Positions 17,772 through 25,711 of a DNA stretch of 64,000 bases are shown piece by piece. The translations under genes were made by a program, and so were the position numbers. The notes beneath the pieces are model-generated. The model searched no databases and was not told the DNA's origin. It saw nothing but the letters and a program-made list of their open reading frames with translations. The DNA comes from Streptomyces sp. 549 (lineage in GTDB: Bacteria > Actinomycetota > Actinomycetes > Streptomycetales > Streptomycetaceae). How positions within the stretch are numbered: the first letter of the stretch is position 1; each line of letters starts with the position of its first letter. The stretch spans positions 372,001 to 436,000 of the forward strand of contig NZ_JASKMT010000002.1 of NCBI RefSeq assembly GCF_030124175.1, read 5' to 3'.

Positions 17772-18220
17772 CACCCGGCGCCGGGGACGGCCGTTCCGTC
17801 CCGCAACTCGAACCAGACGCTCTTGCCCGTGGGCTCCGGCTGCCCGTGCCAGGTGACGCCCCAGGCCGAGGCGAGAACGTCCAGCAGGGGCAGGCCCCGG
17901 CCGCACTCCTGCTCCCCGCCCACCGGGCGCAGGCGCGGCGCGAGGCGCGGCTCGCCGTCCCGGACTGCCACCCACAGACCGTCCCGGCGGACGGCGGCCA
18001 CCAGGGTCAGCGCGGGCACCCGGGTGTGCAGGTGCACGTTGGCGACGACCTCGGAGACGAGCAGCCGCGCCACGTCCACCAGCTGCGGGTGCCCGGTCGC
18101 CCGCAGCAGTGAAGCGACTATGTCGCGGCCGACCTTCGCCGTCTCGGGGACGTTCGGGGCGCACATGCGGTACGAGCCGACGGTCGGCTCGGCGATGGCG
18201 AGTTCGGTGATGGCGGTCAA
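17771..18220 (-). CDS. ATP-binding protein, RsbW/SpoIIAB-like anti-sigma regulatory type
   Basis: 149 residues with a HATPase_c_2 fold. The N-box region is L-V-S-E-V-V-A-N-V-H-L-H and the second ATP-lid segment is C-G-R-G-L-P-L-L-D-V-L-A, both recognisable, and the protein ends with the usual KSVWFEL strand. Family members act as anti-sigma or protein-histidine/serine kinases; the target is unknown. The start is TTG 18220, supported by GGGAGGG 6 bases upstream. It is divergent from the XRE regulator at 18427, and the palindrome at 18332-18349 lies between them. Confidence 0.85.
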   Translation of the reverse strand: MTAITELAIAEPTVGSYRMCAPNVPETAKVGRDIVASLLRATGHPQLVDVARLLVSEVVANVHLHTRVPALTLVAAVRRDGLWVAVRDGEPRLAPRLRPVGGEQECGRGLPLLDVLASAWGVTWHGQPEPTGKSVWFELRDGTAVPGAG

Positions 18221-18331
18221 GTTCCCTCCCGGCGAGAGGCGCCACCGTGGCCCGGCCGCCTGGTCAGGGGCGGCTGCTCTGCGGTTTCACTGGCGCGCTG
18301 TAGCGGTACGAGCACCGACTGTAGAGCATGC

Positions 18332-18349
18332 GGATGCACATGTGCATCC
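18332..18349. promoter_or_regulatory. 18-bp perfect palindrome, likely operator
   Basis: GGATGCACATGTGCATCC sits midway between the divergent ATP-binding protein (start 18220) and the XRE regulator (start 18427). A half-site GTGCATC recurs at 18364-18370. The position and symmetry fit a dimeric repressor site, most simply for the adjacent XRE protein. Confidence 0.65.
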
Positions 18350-18426
18350 ATCTCATTGAATTCGTGCATCATTTGGGAAGCGGGGGTCGCACCCACCAGA
18401 CTTGGCGCGGAGTTGAGGAGGGGTGG

Positions 18427-19278
18427 ATGCCAGCGAGGGCGGTTCCGTCTGCCAGGCAGCGACGACTGGGTGTCGAGTTGCGGAAGATGCGCGAGAGCGC
18501 CGGGTTGTCCGTCTCTCAGGCCGCATCGGGGCTGGGTGTGGACCGCACCCGCATCAGCAACATCGAGGCCGGACGGGTTGGGATCAGCGGGGAGCGTGTC
18601 GAAGCCTTCGCGAGCCTCTACGACTGCTCGGATCGGGACTACGTGTGCGCTCTCGCGGGCATGGCGGCCGAGAGGCGGCGAGGCTGGTGGGAGGAGTACC
18701 GGGAGACGATGGCGGTCGGCGCCCTCGACCTCGCCGAACTCGAGCACCATGCGGTGGGGCTGCGGGCGGTGCAGATGATGCACATTCCGGGTCTGCTCCA
18801 GACCGAGGCCTACGCACGGGCTGTGTTTGCCACTGCTGTTCCGGAGCCCACCCCGGTTGAACTGCGCCGCCGGCTCTCGCACCGGATGCGGCGTCGTGAC
18901 GTGCTCGACCGGGTTCAGCCACCCGACTGCACGTTCCTCCTTCATGAGGCCGCACTGCGCCTGGAGTTCGGCGGCTCCAGTGTCATGCGATCGCAACTGC
19001 GATACGTGCTGGACGAGTCGGAGCGTGACAACGTGACGCTGCGTGTCATTCCGTTCTGCTCGGGAGGCTTTCCCAACGCGGGCAACTCCACCCTCTACGC
19101 GGAGGGGCCGGTGCCGCAGCTCGACACCGTGCAACTCGATGTGGCCAATGGTGTCGCCCTGCTGGACGCCGTCTCGGTACTGGCCAAGTATCGAGCGATC
19201 ATCAGTCGGACTGCGGAGTTGAGCCTCTCGTCTGCCGCCTCCCGTGACTTCATCCGGGAAGTGGTTCGCGAAGGCTGA
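18427..19278 (+). CDS. XRE-family regulator with DUF5753 domain (Scr1-like)
   Basis: 283 residues. The HTH (about 12-65) includes LGVELRKMRESAGLSVSQAASGLGVDRTRIS with SNIEAGR, and the C-terminal DUF5753 region (about 95-275) includes HIPGLLQTEAYARAV and RQ/RRDVLDRV. This architecture is typical of Streptomyces XRE/DUF397 pairs (WhiJ and Scr1 groups) that control development and antibiotics. AGGAGG 5 bases before ATG 18427 supports the start. A DUF397 gene starts 18 bases after its stop. Confidence 0.9.
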   Translation: MPARAVPSARQRRLGVELRKMRESAGLSVSQAASGLGVDRTRISNIEAGRVGISGERVEAFASLYDCSDRDYVCALAGMAAERRRGWWEEYRETMAVGALDLAELEHHAVGLRAVQMMHIPGLLQTEAYARAVFATAVPEPTPVELRRRLSHRMRRRDVLDRVQPPDCTFLLHEAALRLEFGGSSVMRSQLRYVLDESERDNVTLRVIPFCSGGFPNAGNSTLYAEGPVPQLDTVQLDVANGVALLDAVSVLAKYRAIISRTAELSLSSAASRDFIREVVREG

Positions 19279-19296
19279 ATCGAAGGGGAAACCAGC

Positions 19297-19482
19297 ATGA
19301 AGTGGCAGAAGTCGTCTTACTCGACCGATGCGGAAGGCTCCAACTGCATAGAACTCGCCGCGGACCGCAGTGAGGTCCGGCTGCGGGAGAGCGAGCGGCC
19401 GGATGTCGTACTGGTGGCCGGTCGGGGCGGGCTGGCCGCGCTTCTCGGCGCGGTGAAGGGGGGCCTGCTCGACGAGCTGTGA
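19297..19482 (+). CDS. DUF397 small protein
   Basis: 61 residues starting with the family signature W-Q-K-S-S-Y-S, then NCIELA and VRLRESERPD. DUF397 proteins are partners of XRE/DUF5753 regulators, probably modulating their DNA binding. The gap to the XRE stop is 18 bases, so they are cotranscribed; GAAGGGGAAACC precedes ATG 19297. Confidence 0.9.
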   Translation: MKWQKSSYSTDAEGSNCIELAADRSEVRLRESERPDVVLVAGRGGLAALLGAVKGGLLDEL

Positions 19483-19777
19483 AGCGGTCGCGGCGGAGCG
19501 TGACCTGCGGTGCAGTCGATGCACGCTCGTGACTGATCGCCCGGCGCCGAGCGGCGAAGCCTCGGGTACGCTCCGTCGAATGCGACAGGTACCCCGGCCC
19601 CGAGTCCCCGAGCGGCGACGTTCGAGTAAGCGGGTTCGTCGTCGCACAGTATGCGAGGCGCCTACTCCTTTGCGCCGGAATATGCCCGAAGTGCTTGTTC
19701 GCGCAACAGCTTGTCCATCAGGCTGTGTTACTCCGGTGTCACTTTCCGTGACCCCGTCGGTCTTGGTGGTGTGAGCG
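19483..19777. promoter_or_regulatory. Promoter region of the second ATP-binding protein
   Basis: 295 bases without a credible gene and of lower G+C than neighbours in the second half, holding AT-richer patches around 19671-19760. It is probably the promoter of the gene at 19778; no particular box is assigned. Confidence 0.4.
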
Positions 19778-20248
19778 GTGCAGGTGCTGCAGGTGCAACT
19801 GGAGATCGGGCCTGACCCGATGGAGGTCGGCCGCGCCCGACGATGGGCGCGGTCCCGACTGGCGGGTTCCGGGATCAGTGCCGACGGGCAGTTGGGCGAG
19901 ACGCTGATCCTGCTCATCTCCGAGTTGGTGACCAACGCCGTCGTGCACGCCGGTTGCCCCGCGGTGCTGCGCATGCTGCTCCCCGAGCGGCACGTTCCCG
20001 GTGCGGTCAGGGTGGAGGTGGCCGACACCAGCAGCAAGGCGCCCTGCCGCAGGCAGGCCGGTGGCGGCGACACCGGCGGGCGCGGGCTGGAGCTGGTCGA
20101 CGGGCTCGCGGACCGCTGGGGCTGGCAGCCGGAGGGTCAGGGCAAGCGCATCTGGTGCGAGCTGGACCGGGCCGAGAACGGGCCGGTGGCGGACGTGGTG
20201 CCGGCCGGGGGCGCGGCTCACCCGTGTGCGCGGACAAATCGGCCTTAA
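19778..20248 (+). CDS. ATP-binding protein, anti-sigma regulatory type
   Basis: 156 residues with the HATPase fold. The N-box is L-I-S-E-L-V-T-N-A-V-V-H-A and the second ATP-binding loop is T-G-G-R-G-L-E-L-V-D-G-L-A. The protein resembles the RsbW-like proteins found beside XRE/DUF397 genes. A polar 25-residue tail follows the domain. The start GTG 19778 has only a weak GGTGGTG stretch upstream. It is a paralogue of the 17771-18220 protein, with which it flanks the XRE/DUF397 pair. Confidence 0.85.
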   Translation: MQVLQVQLEIGPDPMEVGRARRWARSRLAGSGISADGQLGETLILLISELVTNAVVHAGCPAVLRMLLPERHVPGAVRVEVADTSSKAPCRRQAGGGDTGGRGLELVDGLADRWGWQPEGQGKRIWCELDRAENGPVADVVPAGGAAHPCARTNRP

Positions 20249-20680
20249 CGGGCAAAGCTCAGGCCAGGTGTTGACGAACGGTGTCCGTTTGATCACCCTG
20301 GTCTGGAGCGATTCGTCGTGAGGGGACGTCGAGGGCTGTGGACGGCGTCCACAGCCCTCGACGAGAGCGGATCGTCCGTCCGGTCCCGGCGTACCCTGCC
20401 GGGGAGTGACAGGGCCCGGACGACGAGAGCCGGGTGGCGGTCCGCGATGCGTGCTCGGGGCGTGCAGCGCCCCGCCCCCGGCCCGTCGGGCCCCGTCCCA
20501 CCGGTCTCACCTGTTTCCGCCAGGCCACTCAGGTGTCTGGCGCTGCGATCGTTCATGGCCCGTCCCTGCCCCGGTTCGGCGGATCTGCGGGGCGGTCTCA
20601 CGGGGAGTCGTCCCACGATCGGTCGGCAACGCCAGGGCAGCCCCAAGGAAGAAGCCCCAAGGAAGAAGAAGGACGGCTGA
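20249..20680. other. Gene-free interval with a strong palindrome
   Basis: 432 bases without a gene I can support. Open frames on the minus strand (20293-20646 and 20259-20528) lack a ribosome site and resemble no family. The palindrome at 20327-20363 is the only clear element. A purine-rich duplicated AGGAAGAAG segment (20645-20672) lies near the next gene's 3' end. Confidence 0.5.
20327..20363. terminator. 37-base near-perfect palindrome, probable bidirectional terminator
   Basis: Two 18-base arms (20327-20344 and 20346-20363) pair perfectly around a single G. It lies between the convergent ATP-binding protein gene and the flavin-fold gene. The long arms and lack of a T-run fit Streptomyces-type terminators; a protein-binding cruciform site is also possible. 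Confidence 0.6.
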
Positions 20681-21277
20681 TCAGAAGTTGCCGGGCGGCA
20701 GCGGGAGAGGTAGTCCGGGCAGGCCGTCGATGCTCTGTGCGATGTGGTCCTTCTTGGCGAAGTACGCGCTCAGCGAGGCGTCGTCCTCACGCGCGAAGCG
20801 TTTGCCGTGCAGGTCGCGATCTTCGTCGTACGACATGAAGGGCACGCCGTATCCGCAGGAGTCGCGGATGAGTTCGGCCGTCACCACGATGATCGCGCGC
20901 AGCCCGTGCAGGGCCGGGTCGATGCTCGGAAAGTGTGCGAGCAGATCCTCGAAGCGCGGGTCGTCACGGAAGACGGGCTCGCCTCGGCCGTGCACCCGAA
21001 CGATGTTGGGTGGCCCCTGGAAGGCGCACCACATCAGCGTGATCCGTCCGTTCTCCCGCAGGTGCGCGATGGTCTCGGCGGTGCTGCCGGCGAAGTCGAG
21101 GTAGGCGACCTGCTTCCCGTCCAGTACCGCGAAGGAGCCCTTGAGGCCCTTGGGGGAGAGGTTGACCGTGCCCTCGCCGGCCAGCGGGGCGGTCGCGGTG
21201 AAGAACATCGGCTGCTGCTCTATGAAGGTGCGCAGTCGGCCGTCGATGTGTTCGTAACTCTTTCCCATGTTCGGCAT
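20681..21277 (-). CDS. Pyridoxamine 5'-phosphate oxidase-fold (split-barrel) protein
   Basis: 198 residues. The sequence PMFFTATAPLAGEGTVNLSPKG followed by VAYLDFAGSTAETIAHLRENGRITLMWCAFQGPPNIVRVHGRG is characteristic of the FMN- or F420-binding split-barrel family related to PNPOx. The enzymatic role is unknown. ATG 21277 shares one base with the AraC gene's stop (TAATG), implying coupling; ATG 21268 is an alternative three codons later. The protein follows a GlxA-type regulator in one operon. Confidence 0.85.
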   Translation of the reverse strand: MPNMGKSYEHIDGRLRTFIEQQPMFFTATAPLAGEGTVNLSPKGLKGSFAVLDGKQVAYLDFAGSTAETIAHLRENGRITLMWCAFQGPPNIVRVHGRGEPVFRDDPRFEDLLAHFPSIDPALHGLRAIIVVTAELIRDSCGYGVPFMSYDEDRDLHGKRFAREDDASLSAYFAKKDHIAQSIDGLPGLPLPLPPGNF

Positions 21278-22317
21278 TATGCTGGGATGTCGCCCGTGCC
21301 GCGGAAGGTGCGGCGGTATGCCGCCGGGGAGACCCCGAGCGCGGCCTGGAAGTGCTGCCGCAGGGAGGTGCCGGTGCCGAACCCGGCGTCTGCGGCGACG
21401 CGGTCCACGGTCAGGTCGGTGGTCTCCAGCAGTTCCCGCGCCCGGTCCACCCGTTGGAGCGCGAGCCAGCGCATCGGGGTGAGGCCTGTCTCCTCGCGGA
21501 AGCGGCGGTTGAACGTGCGCACGCTCATCGTCTCCCGGGCGGCCAACTCGCCCAGCGTCAGCGGCCGGTCGAGGTGCCGCAGCGCCCAGGCGCGGGCCTG
21601 CCCGGTCGCGCCGACGCCCGGCGCGGCGACCGGGCGCCGGACGAACTGGGCCTGACCGCCCTCCCGGTGCGGCGGCACCACGGTCGCGCGGGCCACGTCG
21701 GCGGCGACGGCGGCGCCGTGGTCGCGCCGGATCAGGTGCAGGCACAGGTCGATGCCGGACGCCTCACCGGCCGAGGTCAACACGTCGCCCTCGTCCACGT
21801 ACAGCACGTCCGGGTCCAGTCGCACGGCCGGGAACAGGCGGCGGAACAGGTCGGCGGACTTCCAGTGGGTGGTGGCCCTTCGGCCGTCCAGCAGTCCGGC
21901 GGCGGCCAGGACGAAGGCGCCGGTGCAGATCGACGCGACGCGGGTGCCCGGACGGATGCGGGCCAGGGCCGCCGCGAGGTCGGCGGGCAGGAGGCCGGTG
22001 CTGTCGGTGGCGCCGGGGTCGTGGGTGGCGGGTACGAGCACGGTGACGGCCGTGTCGAGCGCTTCCGGGCCGCGGCCGACGTCGATGGGGAAGTCGGCGT
22101 CCGTGCGGACCGGGCCGGGCGCAACCGCGCACGTGACCACCTCGTACAGCGCCCGCCCGTCCGCCCCGCGGGCCTGCCGGAACAGCTGGTGCGCCAGGCC
22201 CAGCTCCATCGGCATGACGCCGTGCCGCACGAGCACCGCCACCCGGTGCGGGCGCGGCGGTCCTGATGGCGAGGGCGGTCCCGATGACGATGACGATGGC
22301 GATGACGGGGACGGCAT
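21277..22317 (-). CDS. GlxA-family regulator: DJ-1/PfpI domain plus AraC-type HTH
   Basis: 346 residues. The N-terminal domain (about 25-185) is PfpI/DJ-1-like, with a nucleophile-type Cys in S-I-C-T-G-A-F-V-L-A-A-A-G-L-L-D-G-R. The C-terminal AraC domain (about 235-330) carries two HTH units, ending in G-T-S-L-R-Q-H-F-Q-A-A-L-G-V-S-P-A-A-Y-R-R. The first 20 residues are Ser/Pro-rich and low complexity. It is divergent from a flavoprotein reductase with the inverted repeat 22317-22351 between. It is a close paralogue of the regulator at 23144-24184. Confidence 0.88.
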   Translation of the reverse strand: MPSPSSPSSSSSGPPSPSGPPRPHRVAVLVRHGVMPMELGLAHQLFRQARGADGRALYEVVTCAVAPGPVRTDADFPIDVGRGPEALDTAVTVLVPATHDPGATDSTGLLPADLAAALARIRPGTRVASICTGAFVLAAAGLLDGRRATTHWKSADLFRRLFPAVRLDPDVLYVDEGDVLTSAGEASGIDLCLHLIRRDHGAAVAADVARATVVPPHREGGQAQFVRRPVAAPGVGATGQARAWALRHLDRPLTLGELAARETMSVRTFNRRFREETGLTPMRWLALQRVDRARELLETTDLTVDRVAADAGFGTGTSLRQHFQAALGVSPAAYRRTFRGTGDIPA

Positions 22318-22351
22318 GGCCAGATTCTTTCACCCTTCGGCACTCTGGCCA
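22317..22351. promoter_or_regulatory. Inverted repeat TGGCCAGA...TCTGGCCA between divergent genes
   Basis: Eight-base arms (22317-22324 and 22344-22351) with a 19-base spacer lie in the 71-base gap between a GlxA-type regulator and the reductase at 22389. The right arm continues as CTCGT. The same layout recurs at 24184-24218, which supports an operator for these paralogous regulators. Confidence 0.6.
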
Positions 22352-22388
22352 CTCGTAGGGCTGCCCGTGCCGGGCGCAGGGTGGAGGC

Positions 22389-23216
22389 ATGAACGTGCTC
22401 TGGATCTTCGCCCACCCCGAACAGCGCTCACTCAACGCCTCGCTCCGCGACGAGGGACTGCGGGAACTGGCCGCCGCCGGCCACCCGACCCGGGTGTCGG
22501 ACCTGTACACGATGGGCTTCGACCCCGTCCTGGACGCCGGTGACTTCCCCGCCGACCCGTCCGGCGACCGGCTGCGGGTGGGAGCCGCGCAGGAGCGCGC
22601 CCACCGGCGGGCCGAGCTGAGCGCCGACGTATCCGCCGAGCAGGAGAAGGTCCGGTGGGCGTCGGTCCTGGTCTTCCAGTTCCCGCTCTGGTGGTTCGGC
22701 CCGCCGGCGATCCTCAAGGGCTGGTTCGACCGGGTCTTCGCGCAGGGATTCGCCTTCGGCGTGCGGGACGAGCGGGGCCACCGCCGGTACGGGGACGGCG
22801 GCCTGGCGGGCAGGCGCGCGCTCACCGTCACCTCGGTCGGGGCCCGCGCCTCCGGCTTCGGGCCGCGCGGGGTGCACGGCCGGCTCGACGAGGTGCTGTT
22901 CCCGCTGCTGCACGGCACCTTCTGGTACACCGGCCTGGAGGCGCTGCCGCCCTACGCGGTGTACGGTGCCGACCGCCTCACCGACGCCGGGTACGCCGAG
23001 GCCGCCGCAGGCCTGCGCGAGCGGATTCGGGCGCTGCCGCACACCGAGCCGCTGCCCTTCCGCACCGAGCGCGGCGGCGACTACGACGCCGACCTCGTGC
23101 TGTACCCGCACGTGGCGCCCGGCCGCACCGACCTCGGCGCGCACTACACCTCGGCCGACGACCGCACCGCGCCCTGCGCGGCTTCGGGCGGGGCCGCGCG
23201 GAACGTGCGGCGGTAG
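22389..23216 (+). CDS. NAD(P)H-dependent flavoprotein oxidoreductase (quinone reductase, flavodoxin-like)
   Basis: 275 residues with the flavodoxin-like NQO/KefF fold: LWIFAHPEQRSLNASLRD at the N-terminus (FMN/FAD phosphate loop), FQFPLWWFGPPAILKGWFDRVF (quinone/flavin binding) and a C-terminal GTFWYTGLEALPPYAVYG. Such enzymes reduce quinones or toxic electrophiles. The last 73 bases overlap the 3' end of the convergent GlxA-type regulator. It is probably controlled by the GlxA regulator divergently encoded upstream. GGTGGAGGC precedes ATG 22389 closely. Confidence 0.9.
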   Translation: MNVLWIFAHPEQRSLNASLRDEGLRELAAAGHPTRVSDLYTMGFDPVLDAGDFPADPSGDRLRVGAAQERAHRRAELSADVSAEQEKVRWASVLVFQFPLWWFGPPAILKGWFDRVFAQGFAFGVRDERGHRRYGDGGLAGRRALTVTSVGARASGFGPRGVHGRLDEVLFPLLHGTFWYTGLEALPPYAVYGADRLTDAGYAEAAAGLRERIRALPHTEPLPFRTERGGDYDADLVLYPHVAPGRTDLGAHYTSADDRTAPCAASGGAARNVRR

Positions 23217-24184
23217 GCGCTCGGCGCGACGCCCAACACCGCCTGGAAGTGCTGCCGCAGGGAGGCGCCGGTGCCGAACCCGGCGTCCGCGGCGACGCGG
23301 TCAACCGGCAGGTCGCTCGTCTCCAGCAGGTGCCGCGCGCGCTCCACGCGCTGCCGGGTCAGCCACACCTGCGGGCTGACGCCCGTCTCCTCGCGGAACC
23401 GCCGGGTGAACGTGCGCACGCTCATCGACTCCTGGGCCGCCAACTCCGCCAGGGCCAAAGGCCGGTGGAGGTGACGCAGCGCCCAGGCGCGGGCGGCGGA
23501 CGTCGACGCCATGCCGGGCGCGGGCACCGGCCGCCGGACGAACTGCGCCTGGCCGCCGTCGCGGTGCGGCGGCACGACCGTGCGCCGGGCCACCGAGCCG
23601 GCCACCTCCGCACCGAAGTCCCGCCGGACCAGATGCAGGCACAGGTCGATGCCGGAGGCGACACCGGCCGACGTCAGCACGTCGCCGTCGTCCACGAAGA
23701 GCACGTCGGGGTCCACCTCGACCTGCGGACGCAGCTGCCGCAGCTCCTCGCAGTGCGCCCAGTGGGTGGTGGCCCGGCGGCCGTCCAGCAGTCCGGCGGC
23801 GGCCAGGACGAAGGCGCCGGTGCAGATGGAGGCGATCCGCGTGCCCGGCCGGATCAGAGCCAGCGCCGCCGCGAGCGGCGCCTCCAGCGTGCCGAACGGG
23901 AACGCGGGGTCCGGCTCGTGGGCGGCGGGCACGATCACCGTGTCGGCCTCGGCCAGGGCACCGGGGCCGTGCGGGACGTTGACCGTGAAGTCGGTGTCGG
24001 TGCGCACCTCGCCCGCCTGCACCGCGCAGGTCAGCACCTCGTACAGCGGCTCGCCCGCCGCCGTGCGGGCCCCGCCCAGGATGCGGTGGGCGATGCCCAC
24101 CTCGATCGGCAGCAGACCGTGCCGGACGAGCACGGCCACCCGGTGGCGGCCGGGATGCCGGAAGTACGTCCGCGAAAGGCCCAT
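23144..24184 (-). CDS. GlxA-family regulator, paralogue of the 21277-22317 gene
   Basis: 346 residues, the same length and domain order as its paralogue: DJ-1/PfpI part (about 10-180) with S-I-C-T-G-A-F and AraC part with G-A-S-L-R-Q-H-F-Q. Stretches of the two genes are nearly identical at DNA level, for example around 21740-21780 and 23635-23700, so duplication is recent on the genome time scale. ATG 24184 is preferred to an upstream ATG at 24211 because it aligns with the paralogue's domain start. It overlaps the reductase gene by 73 bases and is divergent from the MFS carrier. Confidence 0.88.
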   Translation of the reverse strand: MGLSRTYFRHPGRHRVAVLVRHGLLPIEVGIAHRILGGARTAAGEPLYEVLTCAVQAGEVRTDTDFTVNVPHGPGALAEADTVIVPAAHEPDPAFPFGTLEAPLAAALALIRPGTRIASICTGAFVLAAAGLLDGRRATTHWAHCEELRQLRPQVEVDPDVLFVDDGDVLTSAGVASGIDLCLHLVRRDFGAEVAGSVARRTVVPPHRDGGQAQFVRRPVPAPGMASTSAARAWALRHLHRPLALAELAAQESMSVRTFTRRFREETGVSPQVWLTRQRVERARHLLETSDLPVDRVAADAGFGTGASLRQHFQAVLGVAPSAYRRTFRAAPPEAAQGAVRSSAEV

Positions 24185-24218
24185 GGCCCGATCCTTGCAC
24201 ATCATGGCCATCGGGCCA
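24184..24218. promoter_or_regulatory. Inverted repeat TGGCCCGAT...ATCGGGCCA between divergent genes
   Basis: Nine-base arms (24184-24192 and 24210-24218) with a 17-base spacer overlap the start codon of the regulator and sit just ahead of the MFS gene. The trailing GGCCACTCGT segment matches that of the 22317-22351 site, so the paralogous regulators likely recognise related operators. Confidence 0.6.
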
Positions 24219-24228
24219 CTCGTTCACG

Positions 24229-25602
24229 GTGAGCAGCGCGGACAGCATGAACGCCGTGGCCCAGACATTCCATGACTCCCCGCAGCAGCCCCCGCGCCCG
24301 CAGCAGCCCTCGCGGCTCGAAAGCGCGCCCCGGCCCCGCGTGCACCGCGCCTGGTGGGTGGCCGGCGTCGCGTTCGTGACGATCATCGGCGCGGCCGGGT
24401 TCGCCTCGCTTCCGGGCCTGCTCATCGACCCCCTGCACACCGAGTTCAACTGGTCGCGCGGCACCGTCGGTTTCGCCGTCGCCGTCAACATGGCCCTGTA
24501 CGGGCTCACCGCGCCCTTCGCCGCCGCGCTGATGGACCGCTTCGGCATGCGGCGGGTGGTGGCCTGCGCGTTGACCGTCATCGCCGTCGGCGCCGGGCTG
24601 ACCACGGTGATGACGTCCGCCTGGCAACTCGTCCTCTACTGGGGGGTGCTGGTCGGCCTCGGCAGCGGCTCGATGGCGCTGGCTTTCGCGGCGACCGTCG
24701 TGGACCGCTGGTTCACCACCCGGCGCGGCCTGGTCACCGGTGTGCTCACTGCGGCGGGTGCCTCCGGGCAACTGGTGTTCCTGCCGGTCCTGTCCTGGCT
24801 GGTGGAGCAGCACGGCTGGCGGCCCGCCTCGGTGACGGTGTCTCTGACCGCGCTCGCCGTCGTGCCGTTCGTCGTCCTGCTGCTGCGCGACCACCCCGCC
24901 GACGTCGGCCTGGCCCCCTACGGCGCCGCCGCGCCGGTGGCCCGCCCGGCGCCCGAGCCCGGGGCCGCCCGCCGGGCGCTGCGGGTGCTGCGCGACGCCG
25001 CCCGCACCGGCCCGTTCTGGCTGCTGGCGGGCAGCTTCGCGATCTGCGGCGCGTCCACCAACGGCCTGATCCGCACCCACTTCGTGCCGTCCGCCCACGA
25101 CCACGGCATGCCGATCACCGCCGCCGCTTCGCTGCTCGCGCTCATCGGCGTGCTGGACGTGGTCGGCACGATCGCCTCCGGCTGGCTCACCGACCGGTTC
25201 GACGCCCGCCGCCTGCTCGCCGTCTACTACGCGCTGCGCGGTGTCTCGCTGCTGTTCCTACCGATGCTGCTGGCACCGACCGTTGAGCTGCCCATGGTGT
25301 TCTTCATCGTCTTCTACGGCCTGGACTGGGTGGCCACCGTGCCGCCCACGCTCGCCCTGTGCCGGGCCGCCTACGGCCGGGACAGCGCCATCGTCTTCGG
25401 CTGGGTGCTGGCCTCCCACCAGATCGGCGCCGGGCTGGTGGCCTTTCTCGGCGGCCTCGCCCGTGACGCCTTCGGCTCCTACGACCCGGTGTGGATGGCG
25501 TCCGGTGCGCTGTGCGCCCTGGCGGCGCTGATGGCCCTCGTCATCCGCCCCGGCGAAGTCCCCGGCGATCGGGAGCCGGCCGGGGCGCCACCGGGCGCCT
25601 GA
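24229..25602 (+). CDS. MFS transporter (major facilitator superfamily, monocarboxylate/oxalate-formate-like)
   Basis: 457 residues with 12 predicted membrane helices after a polar Pro/Gln-rich N-terminus. Features include LGSGSMALAFAATVVDRWF, followed by TTRRGLVTGVLTAAGASGQLVFLP, which is reminiscent of the oxalate/formate and monocarboxylate antiporter branch, and the loop motif LMDRFGMRRV between TM2 and TM3. The substrate is unknown. GTG 24229 is the earliest start; ATG 24247 is the alternative and neither has a clear ribosome site. It is divergent from a GlxA regulator, which is its likely controller. Confidence 0.88.
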   Translation: MSSADSMNAVAQTFHDSPQQPPRPQQPSRLESAPRPRVHRAWWVAGVAFVTIIGAAGFASLPGLLIDPLHTEFNWSRGTVGFAVAVNMALYGLTAPFAAALMDRFGMRRVVACALTVIAVGAGLTTVMTSAWQLVLYWGVLVGLGSGSMALAFAATVVDRWFTTRRGLVTGVLTAAGASGQLVFLPVLSWLVEQHGWRPASVTVSLTALAVVPFVVLLLRDHPADVGLAPYGAAAPVARPAPEPGAARRALRVLRDAARTGPFWLLAGSFAICGASTNGLIRTHFVPSAHDHGMPITAAASLLALIGVLDVVGTIASGWLTDRFDARRLLAVYYALRGVSLLFLPMLLAPTVELPMVFFIVFYGLDWVATVPPTLALCRAAYGRDSAIVFGWVLASHQIGAGLVAFLGGLARDAFGSYDPVWMASGALCALAALMALVIRPGEVPGDREPAGAPPGA

Positions 25603-25711
25603 GCGGCGCCTGAGCCGCCCGGGAGCCTCAGGTGGGCCGGGTACGGGCCGGGTACGGGCCGGGTGTTGGGAGCGAACGCTGGTTGTCAGTGGCCGCGGCT
25701 AACGTGCGGGC

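Noticed and set aside
20259..20646. Two minus-strand open frames between the ATP-binding protein and the flavin-fold protein
   Set aside because: Low complexity, atypical composition, and part of the coding lies in a palindrome; no ribosome site.
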